Source: Micromonospora sp. WMMD812 (GTDB lineage: Bacteria; Actinomycetota; Actinomycetes; Mycobacteriales; Micromonosporaceae). Taken from it: a DNA stretch of 64,000 nucleotides. A model generated the notes under the pieces. The model was not told the origin of the DNA. It worked only from the letters and a program-made list of their open reading frames with translations, and made no database searches. Position numbers and translations under genes: made by a program. Location of the stretch: NCBI RefSeq assembly GCF_027497215.1, contig NZ_CP114904.1:744001-808000 (forward strand). Direction: 5' to 3'. This document shows, in pieces, positions 26,853-35,951 of the stretch. How positions within the stretch are numbered: position 1 is the first letter of the stretch; every line of letters begins with the position of its first letter.

Positions 26853-27058
26853 CGACGCTCGCTTTTCGCTGAGAAGGATGGGCGGACGGCACGAGGGCGC
26901 CGATCGGCGCGGCGGGGCCTCGGAGGCGGGATGCGGTCCGTCAGAACGTCATGGCATCACCTTCGCGGAGTCCGCCGCGCGGAGCAACCGACTTTCGACC
27001 GCCGCGATCCATAACGCGGGGGTACGACCCAGAGGGTATGTGCCGAGCGATTCATTGA

Positions 27059-27925
<867 letters not shown>

Positions 27926-27939
27926 CCCCACGACCGATC

Positions 27940-27972
27940 GGGCGGCCCGGCTGGCGACCAGCCGGGCCGCCC
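27940..27972 (+). terminator. Hairpin terminator of the trypsin gene
   Basis: Perfect 15-base arms (27940-27954 GGGCGGCCCGGCTGG, 27958-27972 its complement) around a 3-base CGA loop, 15 bases past the stop. Confidence 0.8.
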
Positions 27973-28193
27973 GTCCGTGGGCCACTCCTCCGGAAAGCGC
28001 CGCCGCTGGCATGACGCGCGGTCGGGTTCGACCCGACCGCCCCGAACCCGAGGGCGCGGGCCGGCCGGCCGCACCTCCGCGGTGGTCACGAACCGCCGCT
28101 CCCTCGTCGTCCAGTGCCGCGGCGGCCCCGACCGGGGCGGAGGTGTGCCGGATCCTGACACAATGGCCGGGCCGTCGACCGGACCGGGAGTTG

Positions 28194-28940
28194 ATGATGA
28201 CGGAGACCGGTGTACGGCCGAACGAGACGACGGTCCCGTTGCTGCACTGTGTGTCGGCGGAGGAGACCCTGGCGTTCTGGCGGTCGCTCGGATTCACGGT
28301 GACCTACGAGCAGACCCGGCCGTACGTGTACCTGGCCGTCGAGTGGAGCGGGTTCGCGCTGCACTACGGCGGCGCGCCCGCCGGCCTGGATCCGGCGGCC
28401 GAGAACACCGGCGGCTGCCTGGTGATGGTCGACGCGGTGGCGCCCTACCACGCGGCGTTCACCGAGGCGATGCGCCGCAACCATGGCAAGGTGCTCGCCA
28501 AGGGCCGCCCCCGGATCACCCGCTACCGGCCCGGCGCGTCGCGCTTCAGCATCGTCGATCCGTCCGGAAACACGATCATTTTCATTCAGCGGGACGAGCC
28601 GGAGGAACTGGACTACGGCGGCTCGAAGCGGCTGGAGGGACTGTCTCGGGTCCTCGACAACGCGCGGATCCTGCGCGAGTTCAAGACCGACGACCGGGCG
28701 GCCTTCCGGGCGCTCAACTCGGGGCTGCGCCGGCACGGCGACACCGCGACCCCGCTCGAGCAGGCGCACGCGCTCGCCGGGCTGATCGAGCTGTCGGGCG
28801 CACTGGCGGAGCCGGAACGCATACCCGACTGGGGCGCCCGGCTCCAGCAGCTCCGGCTGACCGCCCAGGAGCGCGAACAGGTGCGGTCCGCCGTGGCCGA
28901 CCCGACCGCGCTCGAACCCTGGTTGCCCGAAGCTCTCTGA
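28194..28940 (+). CDS. VOC-fold (bleomycin-resistance-like) protein with helical C-terminal domain
   Basis: A 248-residue protein. ATG 28194 follows CGGGAGTTG. The first 130 residues form one VOC unit, from VPLLHCVSAEETLAFWRSLG to FSIVDPSGNTIIFIQ, with the pattern seen in bleomycin-binding proteins (GGAPAG loop, YHAAFTEAM helix). The last 110 residues (GGSKRLEGLSRVLD onwards) are helical with EQAHALAGLIELSGAL, a tail seen in actinomycete members of unknown function. Binding of a hydrophobic or glycopeptide antibiotic is plausible but only inferred. Confidence 0.8.
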   Translation: MMTETGVRPNETTVPLLHCVSAEETLAFWRSLGFTVTYEQTRPYVYLAVEWSGFALHYGGAPAGLDPAAENTGGCLVMVDAVAPYHAAFTEAMRRNHGKVLAKGRPRITRYRPGASRFSIVDPSGNTIIFIQRDEPEELDYGGSKRLEGLSRVLDNARILREFKTDDRAAFRALNSGLRRHGDTATPLEQAHALAGLIELSGALAEPERIPDWGARLQQLRLTAQEREQVRSAVADPTALEPWLPEAL

Positions 28941-29085
28941 GGTTTCCTCGCCCGGCGTCCGCGTGACGCGCCGCTCCAGGTGTCGGCCGGTGGGAATGCC
29001 CTGCGGGCAGAACAGGTTGTCGGTCAAAAGATCTGCTGAATAGACTTCTTTCTTGACCAACGATCGTGAGATGGGGAGTAGGGCG

Positions 29086-31392
29086 ATGCCCGATTACGGC
29101 CACGAACTCCTGTTCGGGACGTTCCTCACACCGAGTGCGCAGGACTCCGACCGGGTGCTGGCGCTCGCCGAGTTGACCGAGGCGGCGGGTCTGGATCTCG
29201 CCACCTTCCAGGATCACCCGTACAACTCGGAGTTCCTCGACACCTGGACCCTGCTGAGCTGGGTCGCCGCCCGCACCGAGCGGCTGCGCGTCTCCGCGAA
29301 CGTCCTGAACCTGCCGCTACGGCCGCCGGCCGTCCTGGCCCGCGCCGCGGCCAGCCTCGATCTGCTCTCCCACGGCCGGTTCGAACTCGGCCTGGGCGCC
29401 GGGGCGTTCCGGGACGGCGTCGAGGGCATGGGTGGCCGCAGGCTGACCGCCGGGCAGGGCGTGGCGGCGCTGCGCGAGGCGATCGACGTCCTGCGCGGCG
29501 TCTGGGACGACACCGCGCCGGGCCCGTTGCGGCGCGACGGCGAGCACTACCCGATCCCGGGCATGCAGCGCGGCCCGACGCCGGCCCACGACATCGACAT
29601 CTGGCTCGGCGCCTACCAGCCCCGGATGCTGGCGTTGACCGGCCAGAAGGCCGACGGCTGGCTGCCGACCCTCGAATACCTCCGGTCGCCGGACCGCGTC
29701 ACCGCCAACCGGCTCATCGACGAGGCGGCGGTCGCGGCGGGACGCGACCCCCGACAGATCCGCCGGCTGCTCAACCTCTTCCAGGTCGACGTCTCGCCGA
29801 CCGACCGCGGCTTCCTCCAGGGACCGCCCGAGCAGTGGGTCGACCAACTCCTTCCGCTGGTGCTCGAGGAGGGGTTCAGCGCCTTCCTCATCGGCCGTGA
29901 CGACCCACGTCTCATCCAGGTCTTCGGGCAGGAGATCGCCCCCGCGCTGCGGGAGGCCGTCGCCGGCGAGCGCCGGGGGAGCGGGACCGCGACGGGACCG
30001 GCCCGGTCGTCCATCGCGTTGGCCAAGCGCCTGCCCGCCGTCGACTACGACGCGTTGCCGGCGTCGCTGGCCGCCGGTGCCGTCGAGCCCGGCGACCCGG
30101 AGTACGAGCGGGTACGCCACAGCTACAGCTGGCAGGGGTCGCCGGCGCTGGTCATCCGACCCGGGAGCCCCGCGGAGGTGACCGACGCCCTCGCCTACGC
30201 GCGTGCCCAGAACGTGCCGATCTCCGTGCGCAGCGGCGGCCACGGCATCAGCGGCCGGTCGACGAACGACGGCGGGATCGTCCTCGACCTGTCCCGGTTG
30301 GACAAGGTCGAGGTGCTCGACCGGGCCACCCGGCGGATCCGCCTGGAGCCGGGCGCCCGTTGGGGACACGTCGCGCGGGCGCTCGCCCCGTACGGCCTGG
30401 CCATGAGCTCGGGTGACTACGGCGACGTGGGCGTCGGCGGCCTCGCCACCACCGCCGGGATCGGTTACCTGGTGCGCAGGTACGGCCTGACCATCGACCA
30501 CATCGTCGCCGCCGAGATCGTCACCGCGGACGGCGCCCTGCTCCGGGTCGACGAGGACCACCACCCCGACCTGTTCTGGGCGATCCGGGGCGCCGGCGGC
30601 AACTTCGGTGTCGTCACCGCCCTCGAACTGGAGGCGTACGAGGTCGACGACGTCGTCTACGCCCAGCTCGTCGTCGACGCGAGCGACACCGCCGGCCTGC
30701 TGCGGCACTGGGGCCGCCTCGTCGAGGACGCGCCGCGGGAGCTCACCAGCTTCCTCGCCCTGTTCCCGGCCCGCCGGGGCAACCCGCCGATGGCCCAGGT
30801 GACCCTCGTCTACGCCGGGGACGACGTCGATGCGGCGCAGTCAGTCCTGAGCCCGTTCCTGGAGATCGGGCCGATCCTCGACCAGCAGGCTCAGCTCGTG
30901 CCCTACCCGGCGATCGTCGCGCCGCCCGGAAACCAGCATCGCGGCCAGGGCCTGGTGGACAGCCACAGTGGTCTGTTGCACCACGTCACGCCGGAGGCGG
31001 CGGACGCGATGGCTATCATGATCCGTTCCGGCGACGTGATGATCATGCAGTTCCGCTCCGTCGGCGGCGCCGTCAACGACGTCGCCCGCGACGCGACCGC
31101 GTACGCGCACCGGGCCCAGAACTTCTCGGTGCTCGCCGCCACCGTGCCGGAGCGCCGGCCCCAACTCGACAAGCACTGGGCCGACCTGTACGCGCACCTC
31201 GACGGCATGTACCTCAGCTTCGAGTCCGACACCGGCCCGGAACGGCTGCGGGACGCCTTTCCCGAGCCCACGCTCCGCCGGCTGCGCGCCATCAAGGCCA
31301 CGTACGACCCCGACAACATTTTCAACCGCAACTTCCCCATCCCGCCGGCGCCTGCTCAGGAGAGCATCGAGGAGACCGACGATGCCGCGTGA
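29086..31392 (+). CDS. Fusion of a luciferase-like (LLM) monooxygenase and a berberine-bridge-type FAD oxidase
   Basis: A 768-residue two-domain enzyme. ATG 29086 follows ATGGGGAGTAGGGCG; TTG 29053 is possible but lacks a site. Residues about 1-300 are an F420/FMN-type luciferase-like barrel (LFGTFLTPSAQDSDRV, GRFELGLGAGAFR). After a linker at about 300, residues 330-768 form an FAD_binding_4 plus BBE domain. SVRSGGHGIS carries the His that normally bonds FAD covalently, but where the second, Cys-type anchor is expected the sequence is SGDYGDVGVGG, so only single attachment is likely. NRNFPI closes the BBE domain. Substrate unknown. It probably acts with the MBL gene downstream. Confidence 0.85.
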   Translation: MPDYGHELLFGTFLTPSAQDSDRVLALAELTEAAGLDLATFQDHPYNSEFLDTWTLLSWVAARTERLRVSANVLNLPLRPPAVLARAAASLDLLSHGRFELGLGAGAFRDGVEGMGGRRLTAGQGVAALREAIDVLRGVWDDTAPGPLRRDGEHYPIPGMQRGPTPAHDIDIWLGAYQPRMLALTGQKADGWLPTLEYLRSPDRVTANRLIDEAAVAAGRDPRQIRRLLNLFQVDVSPTDRGFLQGPPEQWVDQLLPLVLEEGFSAFLIGRDDPRLIQVFGQEIAPALREAVAGERRGSGTATGPARSSIALAKRLPAVDYDALPASLAAGAVEPGDPEYERVRHSYSWQGSPALVIRPGSPAEVTDALAYARAQNVPISVRSGGHGISGRSTNDGGIVLDLSRLDKVEVLDRATRRIRLEPGARWGHVARALAPYGLAMSSGDYGDVGVGGLATTAGIGYLVRRYGLTIDHIVAAEIVTADGALLRVDEDHHPDLFWAIRGAGGNFGVVTALELEAYEVDDVVYAQLVVDASDTAGLLRHWGRLVEDAPRELTSFLALFPARRGNPPMAQVTLVYAGDDVDAAQSVLSPFLEIGPILDQQAQLVPYPAIVAPPGNQHRGQGLVDSHSGLLHHVTPEAADAMAIMIRSGDVMIMQFRSVGGAVNDVARDATAYAHRAQNFSVLAATVPERRPQLDKHWADLYAHLDGMYLSFESDTGPERLRDAFPEPTLRRLRAIKATYDPDNIFNRNFPIPPAPAQESIEETDDAA

Positions 31393-31454
31393 GATCGGCC
31401 TGCTCACCTGCTCGCCGGAGACGTCGGGCCGCACAACGGAAAGAAGGTCAGCAC

Positions 31455-32327
31455 GTGCAGACGTGGCAGGTCGGTGACGCCACCATCACGAAGATCGTCG
31501 AATTGGAGAGTGTCGGCGACGCCGAACTCATGCTCCCCGCCGCGACCCCGGAGGCCGTCGAGGGCATCGACTGGCTGTATCCACACTTCATGACGCGGGA
31601 CGGCCGGTTGAGGACCAGCATCCACTCCCTCGTCATCGAGACGCCGGAGCGCCGGATCCTCGTGGACACGGCTCTCGGCAACCAGAAGCAGGGCCGCCCG
31701 GTCGACGCGTGGAACAACCTGGACACCCCGTTCCTGCGTCGCCTGGCGGAGGCCGGCTTCCCGGCGGAGTCGATCGACACCGTCCTGTTCACCCACCTCC
31801 ACATGGACCACGTGGGCTGGAACACGCGCCTCGTGGACGGGAACTGGGTGCCCACCTTCACGAACGCCCGGCACCTGGTCGTACGGGAGGAGCTCGACCA
31901 CTGGCGGGCGGATGCCGAGACCGCGACCGACGGGATGCGACGGGCGTACGCGGCCGCCTTCGCGGACTCCGTACGGCCCGTCGTCGAGGCGGGTCTGGTC
32001 GACCTGGTCGGGAACCGTCACCAGGTCGGCGACGGGGTCCGCCTGGCACCCACGCCCGGGCACACCCCGGGGCACGTCAGCATCGAGATCACGTCCAGAG
32101 GCGAACGCGCCCTCATCACCGGCGACTGCATCCACCATCCCGCCCAACTGGCCCACCCCGAGTGGACGTCCCACGGCGACCTCGACGCCGCGCAGGCGGT
32201 CCGCACCCGCCGGGAACTCCTGTCGGCCCTGGCCGACGACCGGTCACTGCTCATCGGCACGCACTTCGCCGGCCCGACCGCCGGGTACGTGGTGCGGGAC
32301 GGGGATTCGTACCGGCTCCACGCCTGA
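31455..32327 (+). CDS. MBL-fold hydrolase (lactonase/GloB-like)
   Basis: A 290-residue metallo-beta-lactamase-fold protein. GTG 31455 follows AAAGAAGGTCAGCAC. The di-metal motif THLHMDHVGWN (about residue 117-127) and the downstream GHTPGH and GDCIHHP give the full set of ligands. VQTWQVGDATITKI is the usual opening of the N-acyl-homoserine lactonase / lactone hydrolase-like branch, longer than glyoxalase II. The gene starts 62 bases after the fusion oxidase and is likely in the same operon, so it may open a lactone made by that enzyme (inference). Confidence 0.85.
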   Translation: MQTWQVGDATITKIVELESVGDAELMLPAATPEAVEGIDWLYPHFMTRDGRLRTSIHSLVIETPERRILVDTALGNQKQGRPVDAWNNLDTPFLRRLAEAGFPAESIDTVLFTHLHMDHVGWNTRLVDGNWVPTFTNARHLVVREELDHWRADAETATDGMRRAYAAAFADSVRPVVEAGLVDLVGNRHQVGDGVRLAPTPGHTPGHVSIEITSRGERALITGDCIHHPAQLAHPEWTSHGDLDAAQAVRTRRELLSALADDRSLLIGTHFAGPTAGYVVRDGDSYRLHA

Positions 32328-32381
32328 CGTCGAGGAAGCGCGCCGCGGGACGGGTCGGCCGGGGGACGGGTCGGCCGCGGA

Positions 32382-32897
32382 TCAGCGGGACTCGTCCGCC
32401 GGCGGAAGAACGCTCGTCACCGCGACGCAGGGGTCTGTTCCCGGCGCGGCGACGTGGATCGCCTCGGCGGCGCGCTCGGCGAAGTCGCGGAAGGCGGCCC
32501 GCTGCTCCTCGGGCAGGCCGCCCAGCACGTGATCCTCCGCGTGCGCGACCCGCTGCTCCGCCTCGGCGAGGGCCCGCCGCCCCCGCTCGGTGGCCACGAT
32601 CCGGCGGGCCCGCCGATCGCGGGGGTCCAACCGCCGCTCGATGAGGCCCGCGTTCTCCAGGTCGTCGATCACGTACGTCAGGACGCTGCGGTCGATCACC
32701 AGGCGGGACGCCAGAGCGCCCTGTGTCGGCACCTCCTCGTGGACGACCACCGCCAGGATGTGGTAGCCGCGGCTGCCGTGCGGGAGGTCCTTCAGCGCCT
32801 CCTCGACGTACTCGTGCCAGCGGCGCAGCACCATGCCGAGGGACCAGCCGAAGTTCGAACCGCGCTGGCGGTCGGACGGACCTGTGGCGACGGACAT
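32382..32897 (-). CDS. MarR family transcriptional regulator
   Basis: A 171-residue winged-helix repressor, convergent with the oxidase-MBL operon. GALASRLVIDRSVLTYVIDD is the recognition helix and RRLDPRDRRARRIVATERG the wing with the DxRxxR signature of MarR. The N-terminal helix WSLGMVLRRWHEYVEEAL is typical. It should bind a dyad in its own promoter, and one is visible at 32921. Small phenolic or hydrophobic ligands are common effectors for the family. Confidence 0.88.
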   Translation of the reverse strand: MSVATGPSDRQRGSNFGWSLGMVLRRWHEYVEEALKDLPHGSRGYHILAVVVHEEVPTQGALASRLVIDRSVLTYVIDDLENAGLIERRLDPRDRRARRIVATERGRRALAEAEQRVAHAEDHVLGGLPEEQRAAFRDFAERAAEAIHVAAPGTDPCVAVTSVLPPADESR

Positions 32898-32920
32898 GCG
32901 GCCCAGTCTAGCTCCATGTG

Positions 32921-32943
32921 TTGACCGCCATATCGGTTGTCAA
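32921..32943. promoter_or_regulatory. Probable MarR operator
   Basis: Imperfect dyad of form TTGAC-n2-CC-n5-GG-n2-GTCAA, 24 bases upstream of the MarR start codon. Position and length fit autoregulation. A near match to its half (TTGACCAACGAT) occurs at 29053 before the oxidase gene. Confidence 0.5.
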
Positions 32944-33178
32944 GCAAACGAATTGGTCGCCCCATCCCCTTCTCACCTGCCGCGCGTACCCCCGTGCCCG
33001 GCCGGGCCTCCGACACCGCGCCGGTCCCCGGACCCGTCGGTGAGTGCCGACCGGCACACCCGGTGGGGCGGGGCGCCGACCGATGCGTTCGAGGTGCCAG
33101 ACTGCGAGGCCGGGGCGGTCCGGCGCGGGTGGGGACCGGCCCCGACCGTCGGAGGCCGCGAGCCGGGAGGTACGCATC

Positions 33179-33562
33179 GTGGGTGACCAGGCCAAGCCCA
33201 AGCTGGAGCCGCAGCCCGGGACCGGGGCGATCGACCCTGCCGTGCCGCCGAGCGGCCCGGGCTGCGTGGAGTGCGAATCCTCCGGCGGGTGGTGGTTCCA
33301 CCTGCGCCGCTGCGCGGCCTGCGGCCATGTCGGCTGCTGCGACTCCTCGCCGAGCCAGCACGCGACCGCCCACGCCGCCGCGACGGGTCATCCGATCATC
33401 CAGAGCTTCGAGCCCGGCGAGTCATGGTTCTGGGACTACTCCAGCGAGCAGTTCTACGCCGACGGGCCGGAGCTGGCCGAGCCGCACTCGCGCCCGCTCG
33501 ACCAGCCCGCCCCCGGTCCGCAGGGTCGGGTGCCGGAGCACTGGAAGAGCCGGCTGCACTGA
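33179..33562 (+). CDS. UBP-type zinc finger protein
   Basis: A 127-residue protein. GTG 33179 follows GGGAGGTACGCATC. The Cys/His-rich core runs CVECESSGGWWFHLRRC then CGHVGCCDSSPSQHATAHA, matching the Znf-UBP (HUBP) domain as seen in many actinomycete proteins, including the HPIIQSFEPGE strand that follows the last His. In eukaryotes this module reads ubiquitin C-termini; the bacterial function is unknown. The rest is Pro-rich and disordered. It lies alone upstream of the folD riboswitch. Confidence 0.88.
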   Translation: MGDQAKPKLEPQPGTGAIDPAVPPSGPGCVECESSGGWWFHLRRCAACGHVGCCDSSPSQHATAHAAATGHPIIQSFEPGESWFWDYSSEQFYADGPELAEPHSRPLDQPAPGPQGRVPEHWKSRLH

Positions 33563-33637
33563 GCCGGTGGCGCCGCGCCCGTGACGCGCCGCGGAGCGGT
33601 GCCCGGTGGGACGAGCGGCCCCCGCATGGGGCATCAT

Positions 33638-33714
33638 CGAGTCAGCAGCGACTGGCGGCACGGGGATGGTCGAACCATCGGGGAGCTTGTCGCGGGAGTC
33701 GACCGCCTGGGCGC
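33638..33714 (+). promoter_or_regulatory. ZTP (pfl) riboswitch upstream of folD
   Basis: The leader contains the conserved pfl-RNA blocks in order: GACTGGCG (33650-33657), a hairpin GATGGT/ACCATC (33665-33670 with 33674-33679), ACCATCGGGGAGC, and CCGCCTGGGC (33703-33712) after a variable spacer. These are the core of the ZTP/ZMP-sensing RNA, which forms a pseudoknot between the first hairpin and the last block. It ends 17 bases before the folD ATG, so control of translation or of an early terminator is likely. ZTP reports low 10-formyl-tetrahydrofolate, which suits folD. Confidence 0.85.
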
Positions 33715-33731
33715 CCGCGCCGAGGAGTCCC

Positions 33732-34628
33732 ATGTCCACCACCACACCACTGCCTGAGACCCAGCCGTCCGGCACGGCCCGGCTGCTGCCGGGTGCGCCG
33801 GTGGCCGAGGCGGTGCTCGACGAGGTCGCCGCCGGTGTCGCCCGCCTGCGCGGTCGCGGCGTCACACCGAGCCTGGCGACCGTGCTGGTCGGCGACGACG
33901 ACGCCAGCGCCGGCTACATCCGCATCAAGCAGCGTCAGGCCGCCGCGCTGGGGTTCGAGTCCCCGCACGAGCACCTGCCCGCCAGCGCCACACAGCAGGA
34001 CCTGCACCGGGTCATCGCCGGCTTCAACGCCGACCCGGCGGTGCACGGGCTGCTGGTCCAGTACCCGATCCCCGCCCACCTGGACTACGACGCCGCGCTG
34101 CAACTCATCGATCCCGACATGGACGTCGACGGGATGCACCCGCTCAACATGGGTCGCCTCGCGGTCGGCGTGCCCGGACCGCTGCCCTGCACCCCGGCCG
34201 GCATCGAGGCGCTGCTGGCGTACCACGAGATCCCGGTCGCCGGACGGGACGTCGTCATCCTGGGCCGCGGCGCCACCCTCGGCCGCCCGCTCGCGATGCT
34301 GCTGTCGCAGAAGCGTCCGACCGCCGACGCCGCCGTCACCGTCGTGCATTCGGGCGTGCCCGACTGGCAGCGGCACACCCGCCGCGCCGACATCCTCGTC
34401 GCCGCCGCCGGGGTGCCCGGGATCATCCAGCCGGAGCACGTGAAGCCGGGCGCGGTCGTGATCGGCGCCGGCGTCCGCTACGCCGGCCGCCGGCTGCTGC
34501 CGGACGTCGACGAGGCCTGCGCGCGGGTGGCGGGCGCCATCACCCCACGGGTCGGCGGGGTCGGGCCCACCACCGTGGCCATGCTGTTCCGCAACGCCCT
34601 GCGCGCCGCCGAGGCGGCGACCCGGTAG
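33732..34628 (+). CDS. folD: Bifunctional methylene-THF dehydrogenase / methenyl-THF cyclohydrolase
   Basis: A 298-residue FolD. ATG 33732 follows GAGGAGTCCC. GYIRIKQRQAAALG holds the Tyr/Lys pair of the cyclohydrolase site and VDGMHPLNMG and GPLPCTPAG are conserved substrate loops. GRGATLGRPLAMLL is the NADP-binding motif, and TPRVGGVGPTTVAML the C-terminal loop. It interconverts 5,10-methylene-, methenyl- and 10-formyl-tetrahydrofolate in the cytosol. Arrangement behind a ZTP riboswitch links it to purine supply. The short N-terminal extension (about 16 residues) before the first strand is unremarkable. Confidence 0.95.
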   Translation: MSTTTPLPETQPSGTARLLPGAPVAEAVLDEVAAGVARLRGRGVTPSLATVLVGDDDASAGYIRIKQRQAAALGFESPHEHLPASATQQDLHRVIAGFNADPAVHGLLVQYPIPAHLDYDAALQLIDPDMDVDGMHPLNMGRLAVGVPGPLPCTPAGIEALLAYHEIPVAGRDVVILGRGATLGRPLAMLLSQKRPTADAAVTVVHSGVPDWQRHTRRADILVAAAGVPGIIQPEHVKPGAVVIGAGVRYAGRRLLPDVDEACARVAGAITPRVGGVGPTTVAMLFRNALRAAEAATR

Positions 34629-34640
34629 GCCGGTGGGCGC

Positions 34641-34679
34641 GCCGATCCCACTCCGCGGACGCGCACCGGCGGGATCGGC
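34641..34679 (+). terminator. Hairpin terminator of folD
   Basis: Perfect 9-base arms GCCGATCCC (34641-34649) and GGGATCGGC (34671-34679) with a 21-base loop, 12 bases past the folD stop. Confidence 0.5.
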
Positions 34680-34810
34680 CGCCCCGTACCCGCGTCTCCA
34701 CCGAGCACGCGCGCGTGACGCCACGGTGACGGCCGGGCGTGGACGCTGACCACGATGTGGGCAGGGCGCCGGTGCCGACCGGCGTCGCCCCAAAGCGTGG
34801 GGAGTGCGGC

Positions 34811-35908
34811 ATGAGACGACGCGTCGTTGTGGCCGCGGTGACGCTCGCCGCGTGCGTCGGCGTCACCGGGTTGCCCGCCGGGGCGAGCGCGCACCAGCCG
34901 GGGGAGCGCGGCGCGTCCGGCTGGCGGGGGATCGACCTGACCCGACCGGAGGTCGTCGCCACCGGCCTCGACGTTCCGTGGGGCCTGGCGTTCCTGCCCG
35001 ACGGCAGCGCGCTCGTCGGCGAGCGGGACAGCGGGCGGGTGCTGCGGGTGCGCCGAGGATCCCCGCCGCAGCAGGTCGCACAGATCGCCGGCGTCGCCGC
35101 CGTCGGCGAGGGCGGCCTGCTCGGACTGGCGGTCTCGCCGCGCTACCGCATCGACCGATACGTGTACGCCTACTTCACGTCGAGCGCCGACAACCGGATC
35201 GTTCGCTTCCGGCTCACCGCGCCGCACCTTCAGGAGCCGATCCTCACCGGCCTCGCCCGGGCCGGCGCCCACAACGGCGGCCGCATCGCCTTCGGCCCCG
35301 ACGGCCTGCTGTACGCGGGCGTCGGCGACGCCGGCCAGGCGGCCACCGCTCAGGACCCGGGGAGCCGCAACGGCAAGATTCTGCGGATGCGGCCCGACGG
35401 CGGCGTGCCGCGGACCAACCCGATCGCCGGTTCACTGGTGTACAGCCTCGGCCACCGCAACGTCCAGGGTCTCGACTGGGACCGGCGTGGCCGGCTCTAC
35501 GCGACTGAATTCGGCGCGGGCGCCTGGGACGAGGTCAACCGGATCGTTCCCGGGGGCAACTACGGCTGGCCGGTCGTCGAGGGCGTCGCTGGCGACCCGC
35601 GCTTCCGCGATCCGGTTGTGACGTGGCGACCCGCCGAGGCGTCGCCCAGTGGTGCGGCGATCGTGGGCGACACCCTGTACGTCGCGGCCCTGCGGGGCAC
35701 CCGGCTGTGGGTCGTACCGCTCCACTGGTCCGGCGGGGTCGGCACGCCGACCGCGCAGCTCGTCGGCGCGTACGGCCGGCTGCGCACGGTGGTCGCCGCA
35801 CCGGACGGCTCCCTCTGGGTCACGACCAGCAACCGCGACGGCCGGGGCGTTCCCGCTCCGGACGACGACCGGATCCTGCGGTTCCCGCCGGTGCGCTGGT
35901 GGTGGTGA
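34811..35908 (+). CDS. Secreted PQQ-type sugar dehydrogenase (GSDH / aldose sugar dehydrogenase family)
   Basis: A 365-residue secreted beta-propeller protein. ATG 34811 follows GGGGAGTGCGGC and starts a signal peptide to about residue 26 (GASA). Propeller blades are visible as VPWGLAFLPDGSALV, GLLGLAVSPRYRIDRYVY, HNGGRIAFGPDGLLY and GHRNVQGLDWDRRGRLY, the pattern of soluble glucose/aldose dehydrogenases of the GSDH family. The His in HNGG and Arg in GHRNVQG are usual cofactor and substrate contacts. PQQ dependence is inferred from the family, and no PQQ synthesis genes are in the window. Tail Trp-rich (VRWWW). Confidence 0.85.
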   Translation: MRRRVVVAAVTLAACVGVTGLPAGASAHQPGERGASGWRGIDLTRPEVVATGLDVPWGLAFLPDGSALVGERDSGRVLRVRRGSPPQQVAQIAGVAAVGEGGLLGLAVSPRYRIDRYVYAYFTSSADNRIVRFRLTAPHLQEPILTGLARAGAHNGGRIAFGPDGLLYAGVGDAGQAATAQDPGSRNGKILRMRPDGGVPRTNPIAGSLVYSLGHRNVQGLDWDRRGRLYATEFGAGAWDEVNRIVPGGNYGWPVVEGVAGDPRFRDPVVTWRPAEASPSGAAIVGDTLYVAALRGTRLWVVPLHWSGGVGTPTAQLVGAYGRLRTVVAAPDGSLWVTTSNRDGRGVPAPDDDRILRFPPVRWWW

Positions 35909-35951
35909 CAGCGGCCCTGGTCGGTGTCCGGCGGTGACCTGGCCGCGACGG

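Noticed and set aside
32347..32378. Tandem copies of a GGGACGGGTCGGCCG word between the MBL hydrolase and MarR genes
   Set aside because: Only two copies in a GC-rich 3' gap; likely chance or a weak terminator, with no supporting structure.
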